Positions 12,501-23,096 of a stretch of DNA of 44,237 nt are shown here, piece after piece. Numbering within the stretch: the first letter of the stretch is position 1; each line of letters opens with the position of its first letter. The notes under the pieces were generated by a model. That model worked only from the letters and a program-made list of their open reading frames with translations. It searched no databases and was not told the DNA's origin. The DNA is from Scenedesmus sp. ARA3 (lineage: Eukaryota > Chlorophyta > Chlorophyceae > Sphaeropleales > Scenedesmaceae). Location of the stretch: contig RWJK01000478.1 of the NCBI GenBank assembly GCA_004335835.1, forward strand, positions 1-44,237, in the 5' to 3' direction. A program made the translations under genes and the position numbers.

Positions 12501-13565
12501 GCCACGACTGCTGCTGACCAAGCCTGCTGGCCCCCAAGCATTGCTGGTGCTGGTGTCTGTTGCTGGATGTGTCATGACTGCTGTGCAGCCTGGGCGCTGC
12601 ACTGTCATCGCTGCTTGCATGCTGCCAACGTGCTGCTTCCGTGCTGGATGCATGCACCATGCATTTGCATGCCATTGCTGCAACATGCTGTAACATGCTG
12701 TAACGATGGCCTTAGCAAGCTGTGTCACTGCTGCAGCGTCTGCTGCAGCGCCCGCTGTTCTGCCTGCAAGCAGTCGCCCCTGCACACACCTTCAGCCCCC
12801 TGATAACAGACTTGACTAGGCTCCGCACGCCTGTGTTTGTGTGTGCGGTGCAGGCCACCTCAATGTGGCCCTCCTCATCTACGTCAACCTCCTCAGCGCT
12901 GGGTGAGCTTCCCACAACGCCAGGAGCCCCGGTTGCTCTGCACGCGGCACCAGCACAGGCAGCACAGCACGTGTCAGCACATGCATGACATCATTGATCC
13001 TGTCACACCTGCTGTTCCAGCTCATGCAGAGGTGTAAAACCCCGTTCTAAAAAGGTTTCACCCGTGCAGAAGTGTGGTATTTGCTGTCTCTTGCACAGCT
13101 CGTCCGATGCTGCTGCGCTTAGCCACGAGCACTGCAGTCCCCTAGCAGCCCTGCGACTGCCAACCCACCTGCTGATTTCGAGCAAACCGCTCCACCCCAC
13201 AGGTGTGCTGGATGCTTCAGCTGCCCGTGGGGTGCTGCTTGTATGGCTGCTGTTGCTGTTACTGCTGCTGCGACTGCCCCCGCTGTGGCTGGCGAGCTTC
13301 TCACTTGCCCAGCCAGCCGGGGGCGCTGATATAACAAATCCATGCGTTGTCGTAAAGCAATCTGTTGTGGAAAACTTAGAGCTCTGCAAGCCCAGGACAT
13401 CAGTAACCTGCAGGGGGAAAAAAGACGTTAGCCTGTGTTCACCGACACCAGCAAGCCCTGATGAGACAGCTGGCTTGCTGCTGGCACACCCACCTGCTGT
13501 CCTGGTGTGGCATTTACACCAGCTTGAACAACTGTGCACGTAGCAGTGGGCTGCTCAATAAACAT
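9516..13565 (-). CDS. Phosphatidylinositol 4-kinase gamma (type II-like PI4K)
   Basis: Phosphorylates phosphatidylinositol at the 4-position, by family; some plant gamma members have instead been reported as protein kinases. Exons: 13565..13494, 13407..13169, 13117..13009, about 12891..12790, 12311..11463, 11200..11012, 10736..9516 (TAA stop); about 926 residues. The 283-residue exon at 12311 holds the catalytic core: glycine loop GMGGTYFF, ATP lysine in CAIFKPCDEEP, RVGEAAMREVAAYLLD, catalytic NTDRHAGN and the metal site IDHG. All key residues are present. VRSLVKSVIRGLK just upstream matches the segment before the kinase in plant gamma kinases. I do not recognise the first ~140 residues as the UBL domain many plant homologues carry. 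The 406-residue last exon is Ser/Ala-rich and disordered, with a conserved-looking SEEQWAAFVAELQ near its end. The start of exon 4 and the N-terminus are uncertain. Confidence 0.85.
10751..10784. repeat. 14-bp tandem repeat in a PI4K intron
   Basis: The unit GCAGCACAGAGCAG is repeated twice head to tail with the start of a third copy, inside the intron between the last two PI4K exons. Confidence 0.75.
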
Positions 13566-15275
13566 TTTCTCTCCTCTGCAGGCGAAAGCACGGCGGGTAA
13601 GCCACCTGCAGCACAAGGATTAGGAGGTGAGGGGCTGAGCTGGAAGCTGCTGTGGGGACAGCAGCACTAAGCCGAGGAGCCCTGCAGCCCATTCCGAGTA
13701 CATCATTTGTTCCCTGACCATGTAGAAGACGCTGAATACCTGGCCTGCTGCGTCGGTGCAACGGGCACGGAGCCTGGTCGCTCGCAATCGCTAGACTGCC
13801 TGCTTTGTCCCCACCCCGTGTCAACCCTGCTTTACAGTCCGCTGAACGATTATGTAGATACGAAGCATCTAAACAGGCTTGTAATGGGCAGCAGCGAGAG
13901 CTAACTGCTGGGCTAGGCCAAAGGGCTTCCTGGGTCGCACACAAACATAGCGCTCACCGTAATGCTTTTCGGACTGCTCGCTTACAGCTTCAAGCGTGGT
14001 GTAACGCTCTGGTCCCTCACATACAACGGAATTGCAACCTGTGGGCTGAGCCCTCTAAGAGGCAAACCAATCTGATGCTGCTAGAGACCCATGATGTTTG
14101 GTAAAGACGCAGCGAGCTGCTTGTCGCTTCCTATAGAGAGCTTGCCAGAAGGACCTGGGTCAGAACCCTCTGTTGCTTACAGTGCACGCACAGGGACACC
14201 AAATCAAGTATCGACAACCCCAAACCAAGCCGATGCACTTTTGCTGCTTAGCTGCCATGACGCCCTCGGTCACACAACGGCACGGCGTGCCCAAACGTGA
14301 TCGCCAGGGCTGCGTCCGAGTTGCTTGTAAGGCTTTTCATTTGTAGTCACTGACCTTAAATTCCGTTTGCGACGATCTTTGCCCTCTTGGCGATGATCCA
14401 GCTGGCTGTAGTTCCTGCCAGTGCAGCTGGCACCAGTGGCCACCCGCGGGGGCCACCCTCCCCAGGCTGGGGTGCACCTGCTCGCAGCTCAGACGTTCAG
14501 CAGCAGCAGGATGAGCCTAAAGAGTTCATTTCTGCGATTTTGATTGGTACTAAGCTCAAACCGAGTCGTGCTTGGTGTGATGAGCAGCAGCTGCGCATGC
14601 GCACCAACCCTGGTCGCCAGAATGCCAGGCGCCCTGAGCCATGGGTTCCTGCCAGTTTTGCTGCACGCCAAAATGTTCCAGCTGAGGAACCTCAATCACA
14701 TGGTGCTCCGTGCAGTGGCTGCCTGCAGCGCTCCTGTGCTGGAAAACACAGGCCCTGAGGGCCCGGGCAGGGGCCAGCCGCCCCCGCAGAGTTTTTTACG
14801 TCTGGTGCGGAATGTCGCGCAAATGCACTCTCCTTGCTCGAATAACGTGAATGCAGGTGCACTAGTACCGGTTACAAGACTTTCAGCACTGCTGCAGGCC
14901 AGCAAGTGCCCGGGTGGGACACCATGCAATGCCATCAGTGAGTGACCAGGCACACACCGCTGCATGCACACGCAGGCGTTCCCGCACTGTGGAGCGCGCA
15001 GCACTGTCTGCATGCAAACGTGGCGACGTGCTTTGCTGCCGCGCCAAGCAGCAAGATTCACCGTGCTCCAGACACGACACCTACTGCATGACTACCACAC
15101 AAATCAAACACGACGATGCTGTGGTGCATGGCTCACAAGCAGCAGCCACTACACAGCTTGCGAACAGCGCCAACTCAGGCCAGGCACTCCCGTTGCAAAG
15201 CTTGCAAACAGGACTGACTCAGTGCATCAACTGCCAGGCCATGGCTGCCTCACAAGCCAGCTGCTGCAGCGCTCC
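13566..15275. other. Gap between PI4K and Nup50
   Basis: Both neighbours are on the minus strand, so this should hold the PI4K promoter and leader on the left and the Nup50 3' UTR on the right. An acceptor-like CGCCTGCAG on the minus strand ends at 13573, eight bases before the PI4K ATG. It suggests a leader intron or further 5' coding sequence that I cannot trace. No other exon, tRNA or recognisable domain is seen. The part at about 14300-14400 is more A/T-rich than the rest and is a possible promoter. Confidence 0.45.
14872..14876 (-). terminator. Candidate TGTAA polyadenylation signal for Nup50
   Basis: TTACA on plus, TGTAA on minus, about 400 bases downstream of the Nup50 stop codon. This is within the usual 3' UTR range of green algae. 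Tentative because the motif is short. Confidence 0.4.
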
Positions 15276-17865
15276 TCACACGGCGTCCTCTGCTGCTGCT
15301 GGCGCCCCGCTACCTCCCGCCGCAGCTGCCTTGTGCTGATCCACAGCCGCCACAAAGGCGTCAATCCTCTCACCGCTCTTCGCCTTGAATGCATACGTCC
15401 GCATCGCGCTGCTGGCACCCTTGCCGCTGCCCGCCTTGCCACCCTCAGCATCCGCAGCAGCATCCCCTTCCTGTGCAGCAGCCTCCTTCGCCTTGCTGTC
15501 ATCCTTGTCATCCTTGTCATCCTTATCCCCATCTGCAGCCGCTGCTGAAGCAACAGCCGCGTTCACCGCCGCAAAAGTGACGCCCTTGCCGCCCACCATC
15601 TTGCTGGTGGCCATCTTGGGGTACAGGTTGGCGTTGAGCAGCAGCTTGTGGCTGCCGCGCTGCCGCATGACCAGGCGCGCCTGGCGGCCGGCTTTGTGCA
15701 GGTTGAGGCGCAGCTCGCCCTTGCCCCGCTCACGCCACTCCTTGCCGTCAACAAACTCAAACAGCGTGCCGTCGGCTGCAGCAGCACCAGCAACAGCAGC
15801 GGCAGCAGGCAGTGGCAACAGGCAGCGGTAGCAGCAGTCACGTGAGTCCTGGCTGGCAACAGCTGCTCCACAGCTCCGTCCGAGGCTGCTGCTACTGCTG
15901 CAAATGCTGCCACGGATTCGTCATGCTGCCGCCGCACCATGCCACGCATCTGCAACTGCTCCTCCCCACTGCCCCTGTGCCAGCAGTCTACCCACACACC
16001 AGCCTCACCTGCAAACAGTGCATCCTCCTCCTCCTCTCCAGTCTGCTTCGGCACCTCGCTCAGCTGCACCACAGGCGCGATCTCAGGCCCACCAAACACT
16101 GCATCGCCCTCAGCCGCATCCTCCCCCTCTCCCTCGCCTGCAGCGCCGTCTTCGCCGCCGTCCTTGGAGGCGCGGCCAGCAGCGCCAAAGGCAGGCACGG
16201 GCGCAAAGAGGCCGCCCGGCTGCGGCGCTGTGTAGCTGCCAAACAGGCTGCCACCGCCAGCGCTGCCATCTGCAGACAGTCAAGGAAGAGCACATCAGGA
16301 GTTGTGTATAGGGGCAGCAGCAGGTGGGACAACTGCTGCATGTAGCAGAACACAAAGCTGGGGCCGTAGGCATCCTTGCTGCACTATTGCAGCTGGGATG
16401 CTACAGGCATGTTGGGTGAACCACCGTATGTTCAGCCCTGCTAGCTTGCTGAAAGCCCTGCTGGTGAACGTGTCAAGAGGACTGAAAAAGGGCAACATTG
16501 GCTGCTGAAGGAGCTGAGCTGTCAACGCCTGATCCCTAGTCGGGCTTTACACGCTCCAGCAAATTTGACACTGGAAGCTGTTAATTGAGTTGCTCATGCA
16601 GCTGTAGCTGCAGATGCAACACACCTTTTGCTGCAGCAGCAAAGCCACCAAAGCCGCCTCCAAACCCTGAACCCCCTAGGCCGCCAAAACCTCCGCTGCT
16701 GTTGCCAAAGCCCCCAAAGCCTGCAGAGCCGCCAAAGAGGCTTGGGGTGCTGCCAGCTGCTGCTGCGCCCTCCTTAGCTGCCTCTGCGCTTGCATCCTTG
16801 GGCTTGTCTGCTGCTGCTGCTGCTGCTGCTTCTGCTGGCTGCTTGGCTGCTTCTACTTCCTGGCAGCAAAAACATCACCCCCGAGGCAGCGGATCAGGCG
16901 TGAAACAAACTTGAGTGTTTCTCCACCGCACTAGCAGCCAGTCAGCAGCTAGTCAACGTGCATATGGGTGGCATACATAAGCTGTGCAAACACGTGAGAG
17001 GCAGGCGCAGAGGCAGGCACCCACTACAGACCAGCCATAATGATGCCACTGCTGGCACACAATGTTCAGGCCGTTTCTCCCTACCACTGCGCACCACGCA
17101 CCTTTGCACCAGCATCTGTTTCCTTGCCTTCAACAGCCTTGTCAGTTGCTACTTCTGGTGCTGCTGCTTCCTCTGCCGGCTTTGCTGCTGCATCGCCGTC
17201 TGCTGCTGCTGGCTTCTCCGCTGCTTCAGGCGCTGCTGCTTCCTTGGATGCTTCTGGTGCCTGTAGCCAGCAGCAACAAACTCTGTTACAAGATCGAGTC
17301 AAGCCGATCTTGTGGAAGTTGCTGTATTTCACGGCTGTCCAACAACAGCAGCATCAATGAGTGGGGTGTTGCAGTTCAACACAAGCAGTACAGCTGGTAC
17401 GTTCCTTCGCTGCAGCACTGCACACGTTGCTGAGGTGCTGAGGGCTTCACCTTTGCAGCTGCCATCAGCGATACGCCTGCAAAAGGGTTAGCAGCCGGAG
17501 CCTCTGCCGCAGCCAGAGAGACGCCTGCAAAGGGGTTTGCAGCTCCTGCTTTTTCGCTGTCCTGTGCTGCTGCTGCTGTGCTCGCGGGCTCGGCTGCTGC
17601 TCCGCCCCTCCTGACTCGAACAACCTTCCGACGTTGCATAGTTGCCTGATCAGCCTTGCCCCAAGTCGATGGGTCGGGGCCCTGCGAGTGCGACAGCCCA
17701 ATCAGCAGCTGCACCACCTGACAGCCCGCTCCACATCTACGTCCTGCGTGATCACGGTGTAGAACTTACGGATCCTTCTTCTTCGTCATCAAAGTTGTCT
17801 TTCGTTATCTGTTCCCCGGGACGCCTTTTGCCGGCAGGCTGCATAGAGTCACTTGGTCTGCTCAT
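15276..17865 (-). CDS. NUP50: Nup50-type nucleoporin with RanBP1 domain
   Basis: A nuclear-pore basket protein that binds importin alpha and Ran and helps release and recycle cargo (family knowledge). Six exons: 17865..17770, 17681..17451, 17260..17102, 16859..16625, 16269..16009, 15775..15276; 493 residues, all phases agree, TGA stop. The N-terminus has the KRRPGEQITKDNFDDEEE importin-binding segment, then WGKADQATMQRRKVVRVRR and two NPFAGVSL motifs as in plant Nup50. A Glu/Ala-rich linker (exon 3) and an FG-rich stretch (GGFGGFG-type, exon 4) follow. The C-terminal RanBP1 domain runs from EEEEDALFA through KEWRERGKGELRLN and LLLNANLYPKM. An acidic (KDD)n insert interrupts it before the final strand and helix (MRTYAFKAKSGERIDAF). 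The ATG at 17865 starts the conserved block directly. POT1 lies 304 bp upstream on the same strand. Confidence 0.92.
15498..15524 (-). repeat. Three 9-bp repeats coding the acidic (KDD)n stretch in Nup50
   Basis: GTCATCCTT is repeated three times perfectly on the plus strand. It encodes Lys-Asp-Asp repeats inside the RanBP1 domain, in a loop before the final beta strand and helix. Perfect nucleotide repetition points to slippage. Confidence 0.9.
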
Positions 17866-18168
17866 GATGAACTCTGCTCAATGATCAGGCAGCAGAAGAA
17901 GATTTGCACAACATCGACAATCACATCACCAAACAACAAGGAATGCTGCTCAAACCAGCAGCAATTCCACAACACAGGAAGCACAACTGGTCAGTTGTTG
18001 TGTGACAGGTGTCTGGTTGTATTCAACTGCAAAATGACACAGTGATCACTGCCAGGGCTGTGCGCGCCACAACAGCCTACCAGAGCGCGAATAGCTTGAA
18101 AATTTCGATAACAAGTGCACTCAGCATCATCAACCTGCTGACTAGCCTGGAAAGTCACCAGCGCTGCA
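17866..18168. other. Short gap between the POT1 stop and the Nup50 start
   Basis: These 303 bp must hold the POT1 3' UTR and the Nup50 promoter, since both genes run on the minus strand. I see no TGTAA motif on the minus strand and no further coding sequence. Confidence 0.6.
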
Positions 18169-21100
18169 TCACATGAACGCCATGGCATCCCTCTGCTCCC
18201 GTGCCGCCCTGGCTGCAGGATCCAGCTTTTGCTGCATCCCATCTGCTCGCGCTGCTGCAGCTCCAGAGGCATGCGCGCCTTCCTGCAAAGCCGCCCAGCT
18301 GCGGCTGCCTGCAGCCGCCTCAGCACGTGGACGCTTCCTGCTGCTGCCTGCACCACCGCTGTCCTGTCCACCATCATCCCCAGCGTGCTCAAGCTCTGGC
18401 TGCTGCCCACCATCTTCTTGCAGCTGCAGCTCATCATCTGCCAGCATATGGGGGCACGCCGCATCATGCACGATGAACAGCCACGGCTGCCGAGCAGGCT
18501 GTGCGCTTGGGCCCGCACCGCCAGCCGCAGCTGCACCAGCCCCTTGCCCCTGCTGTTGCTGATCTGTCCCGTGCTGGTCACGTTGCTGCTGCTCTGGCTG
18601 CTGCTGCTGCTGCTGACCTGCTGCAGCAGGCTCGCCCTGCTGTGGTTGCGCTGCTGCCTCCTGCTGCTCCTGCCCGGGCTGTTGGTGCCCCTCCTGGCTG
18701 CCCTCATTAGTGCCTGCTTCCGGCTGCTGCTGCTGCGGCTGCTGCTGTTGATCTTGCTGCTGCTGCTGCTGCTGCTGCTGCGCCGCAGTGTACACTGGCG
18801 TCAGTGCCACATCCATCCAGGTGCCGCCGTACTGGTCCACTGCGCTCAGCGCATCCAAGCGCTGCTGCAGCTGCTGCACGTCCTCTGCGTGGCAGCTGAG
18901 GTCGGTTGGGGGCAGCCCAAGCAGCCGGGTCGCCTCACGCCCCAGCAGCAGCGCACGCAGGTCACCTGCAACATGAGGCAGTGCACAGCGGCGTTGCAGA
19001 CTGCATGAGGTCCTCTGCCAAGCTGACAGGCGCGGCAAGCTGCTGGTACTGCCGGGCAGGATTGCAGTTCCTTGTGGAGTGGCAGTGTAGGCTACTTGAT
19101 AACGCACCTGCACCCAAGCAGCATGCACAATCCCCACCTGTAGCATCTTCAAGCAGCAGGTGCGCAGCCCATTCCCAGGATGGCTGCTGCTGCTGCTGCT
19201 GCTGCTGTGAGCTGCTGCCTGCGCCTGCTGCGTTACCAGCATCAGAAGACTGCTGCTGCTGGGGAGTGGCCGGCAGTGGCTTGCACCATTGCCGCAGGTC
19301 TCGAGGCAGGTAGCCAGTCAGCCGCAGCAGCACCCGGAAGGGCCCCAGATGCCGCTGCGCTGCACGCTGCTGCACCTGCCGCAGCGTGATATGCCGCAGG
19401 TCCCGGCGGCTGCAGCTGGTGACAATGTTGCTGTCACGTGCTTCGTCGGCAGGCCATTCGCTGGTGTCATCATTGTTGAGGCGGGTCTTGTAGAAGGCCT
19501 CAAAGTGTGTGGAGGGCTGGGCGTCCGTGATGCGGCTGCTGTGCCCAAATACTACCTGCATCTGGCCCTGCAGTGGGTTTTGTGCCGCAGCGTAAGCGGA
19601 GGCAGCAGGCAAAGCACATATTCTGAGTGAGTCATGCCTAGCAGGCAGCTTACCAATGCAGCAAGACAAACCACCCGGGCAATGGCAGCGCAGCTGGAAA
19701 TGCGGCTGGAAATTGAAAGCGGTGGGGCTACCACGCAGACACAGCTTTGAGGTGGCATCCACAGGCTACATGGCGGTAGTTTGCACCCCTTGCTTGCCGG
19801 TTGTTTGCCAACGCCATACAACGGCTGCAACTGACAGCAAAACCCTCCACATGCAGTGCAGCATTATCAGTCTGCTGCAACGAGCAAAGGGTCAGAAGCC
19901 CGAACCGAGCATGCTCATCGTCAGAACGCCAGTAATTGTTGCCGGTGTTTTGCCGCCTTTCCCCCTGCTCACCTGCACAGCCAGCAGCCCCACCACCTTC
20001 AGTTTGATCCAGCTGCCAACAGCAGGCAGCCCACCACGCGGCACATTGCCAGCCTCCATAACAACAGGCACAGCGCTGCCCAGAGGGGGCAGCTCCGGGA
20101 CAACATCAACACCCGCTGTGGGTACCAGCGGCAGCGTGCGGCGGCGGGGCCTGCTGACTTTCAGCTCGGCGTCCCGCCAGATCGAGGGCAGCATGGCCAG
20201 GCTGCAGCAGCAGCAGCCAGACAGCACAAGGCGGTGCGGACAGCAGGAACGGCATGATCATCAATCACAGCAGTGAATCAGCAGCCGCCAGTGGCTGGAT
20301 CCTAAGAAGGAGCAACCTTAACATGTGGCTGCAGCGATAATGGAAGCGGCAGCATGTCCTTGCTAACCTACGCAACAGCACGAAAGCACGATCAAGATGC
20401 AGCAGACTTGCAATTCCAGCATGAGAGAGAGAAAGACATGAGGATGCCACGCCATGCTGCAAGCACTGCTGGCACACGCAGGCCTGATATGCTCAGCAGC
20501 TGTGGCCACCCGCCCTGCAGAAGCTCACTCTGCAGGCAGCGGCCGCACGTCTGTTGCGTCCCACACAAACAGCACCACCTCCTCATCTTGCTTGCGCCTG
20601 TCAACAGCCAGCACCTAGCAGTGTCGGCAGTGAGCAGGCAGCAGCAGGCAGTGGGTTGTGTGCTGCATGTGATGCTGTTCGAGCGAAGTGGGATACATCA
20701 ATGGGGAAGCGCAGCATACACCAATGGAGAAGCGTAGTGCACCTGCTTCAGCACAGCGCTGCATGCGCAGGACCATGGTGACCTGGTGTCAACACGCCTT
20801 GTTAGCCTGTGCCACCACAGCAGCTGCCAGATGACAAGTGAATTTGCTGATGTGTGCCTGTGGGGTGTGGTTGAGGCTGCCACTGGCTGCTGTGTGCAGC
20901 AGCTGTGGCAGCCTCGCTTCCACATGCACGGCCATGTCTCCAAAGAGGCCCCACCTGCACGCGCATGTCAATGCAGGGCGGCCGCTCCCTGGTGGGGTCC
21001 TCGGGAGCATCCAGGTCCTTGATGCGGTGCAGGTACGGCGAGGCGCTGGGCTCTGCAAGCAGCGTTACATCATATGTTACAGACACTGTTACAACGACTG

Positions 21101-22619
21101 CCATCACCATGGAAGCTGAGGTGTGCAACGTATACAACAGATGTGGAGCTGCAGCAATCCAGTGCAGTACTGTTCACACAAAGGATGCGTACAGTTGGCA
21201 GGGGGTGCGCATGGCAGCAGCGTAGTGCAGGCATCACGGGCAGCAAGCAGCTGGGCAGCTGGAATTGCCACCTCCATCCCACATGCCGTGAACATTGCAA
21301 AAGACGGGCCGCGGCAGCAGATGCATTGGTTGGTATATGTCTATTTTGGTGTAGCCGCTCCTGCTGTGAAACATGAAATCCACCACGGACGGCTGCAGGC
21401 CCACTCACCACGTGCGGTGCTGGTGGGACCCGCCAGGTCAGACGCCAGCGGCCACAGCGCAGCCAGCTTCTGCGCCGCCACCTCCCCTCCAATGCGGGTG
21501 ACGTTGAACGTCTTGTATGGCTGCGCCGCCTCTGCTGCCGCGCCTGGCGCTGCTGGCTTGTACAGCAGGTAGCCAAAGGGGTGCGGCCTGCTGAGCTTGC
21601 CAAACAGCTGCGGCCGGCTGGGGCCGCCTGTAGGCGGGTCCCAAAACTGCACCTGCAGGCGGAGGCGGGCGGCGGGGCGTTCCTTGCTGTCAGAAATGTT
21701 GAACAGTGTGCATGCTGCGGCTGCCATGCGTCACGGCTGGCAGAATCTGCTGCGAATGGCGAGGCAAGCCACTGCTGTGACTGCCAGTGCCGAGGCAAGA
21801 ACTGTAGATGTGCTGGTTCCTTGCCATGGTGGTGCGTGTGCTGACTCCATAAAGCTGTGCAGCCATGAAGGCCAGCGCAGCGTGCTGTTGTGCTGCTTGA
21901 AATGCACCGGACGGCATTGCTTCTGCAGTCTCCAGCACAGCTGCCGTCATGAAACGTCTACTGAGCATAGCCCAGCTGTTCTTGATTCAATTGCTGTTGC
22001 TGCCTGCGGCAGCAACCATCAATCTGAAGTGCAGTTGCAGTCCCCTTGTCCGTGTCCAGCAACTTTCACTCATGCCGGCTTACCAGCACATGGCGCAACT
22101 CGATGATGTCGCCTCGCTGTGCTTGCGGCAGGTCATTTGTGGATGGCCCAAACACAATGAGCTCGACCACCTGATGCCCAGTGGGACTTTGCATGCTGTC
22201 ATCCATGAGTGACAGCGTGATGATCATGTCTGGAAGGCAACCGGCAGAGCACAGCATGTGTGTGTGTGTGCTGAAGCTGCTGTTTGTGTGCCATTTTTGT
22301 GCGCTTGTGCATTGTTGTGACCTGCACATTGTGGAGGTGTCACCAGCTTGTGCTATTGGTGCAGCTGCTTGCAGTGATACAAGGGCTTAAGATAAAGTAC
22401 ACATTCAGGTGCCTCCAGAGTGTAGCGGCTTGGCGACACAAGTGAGGCAAGCATTAAGGGTGCTTTCATCTGCTCACCAGTGCCACGCGTTTGTCTAGCT
22501 TGATCACACTCATACACCACAGCGAAGATGTTTGTCTCCTTGTCTTTGTAACCGCTGTACGATGACAGGCTGCGCACCCGCTCTATGGCGTGTGCCAGCG
22601 TCTCGACTGGTGTGGGCAT
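18169..22619 (-). CDS. POT1: POT1 telomere end-binding protein
   Basis: Binds the single-stranded G-rich telomere overhang, by family. Eight exons: 22619..22478, 22229..22084, 21652..21409, 21052..20955, 20614..20529, 20201..19973, 19567..19138, 18965..18169; 723 residues, all phases agree, TGA stop. OB1 shows KETNIFAVVYECD, DMIITLSLMDDS, VVELIVFGPSTNDLP and RGDIIELRHVLVQFWD, the classic POT1 telomere-binding pattern, then PQLFGKLSRPHPFGYLLYK. OB2 has EEVVLFVWDATDVRPLP followed by GSAVPVVMEAGN and LPAVGSWIKLKVV. The C-terminal part (exons 7-8) fits the third OB region, with GTWMDVALTPVY near residue 515. About 110 Q-rich residues then intervene before PWLFIVHD. The start is the first ATG in frame; the codon five triplets earlier is GTG. 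Confidence 0.93.
18757..18780 (-). repeat. (CAG)8 tract in the POT1 last exon
   Basis: Eight pure CAG units on the coding strand open a longer, interrupted polyglutamine region of POT1 that runs down to about 18540. Confidence 0.85.
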
Positions 22620-23096
22620 TCTGCTTGCTGTCACTTGCTTGCTGCTGCTGGTGCTGTGCTATGCTGGCACTCTCCGGCGTGTCCGTGCTGACTGTTTGCA
22701 ACACTGTTCGTGAAAGCCTCTACACCATTCTCAGTTGCTGCAGGATAAGCTAGAAGTGTTGCTGGTGTGCAAGGCATTGTTGAGCATACTCAAGCATGCT
22801 GTGCATGCTGCACTGCCACCAGCAGGGTCTGCTCACAAGAGTAAGACACGGAATTAAGCGTGCACGTGAAGCAAACTTCCACGTTTGCGTTGCTCGGCTC
22901 TGCACAGCAGTGGAGACGGGCGTTAGGCGACGCTTCGAATGAAGCAGGGTTGTACATGCAAGTGTTACTCAATTGCAGGCCTTGTCGACTCCAGGATGTG
23001 AGCTGGCGTACAATTTTAGAGGACATTAAAGCGTTTTGAGGTGAAACGAGCTGGTGAAACAACAAATTGGGACACTGAGAGCGCTTGTGAGTGCCA
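22620..23096. promoter_or_regulatory. Shared divergent promoter region of POT1 and ubiquilin
   Basis: POT1 (minus, ATG at 22619) and ubiquilin (plus, ATG at 23097) start head to head with 477 bp between the start codons. The interval must hold both leaders and both promoters. I see no clear TATA box. The right part (about 22910-23096) is richer in CpG and lacks the CAG bias, as expected of a transcribed leader. Confidence 0.65.

Noticed and set aside
15498..15530. DDKDDK-like sequence resembling an epitope tag
   Set aside because: It is a natural (KDD)n slippage repeat in Nup50, lacks the exact tag sequence, and there are no vector signs nearby.
18229..19008. Plus-strand leucine-rich open frame opposite the POT1 last exon
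   Set aside because: It is the antisense of CAG-rich POT1 coding sequence; polyleucine comes from CTG repeats, not a real membrane protein.
21653..21727. Upstream extension of POT1 exon 3 (FNISDSKERPAARLRLQ)
   Set aside because: No acceptor there fits phase 0 after exon 2; the CCTGCAG acceptor ending at 21653 does, and gives a continuous OB1 strand HVLVQFWD.
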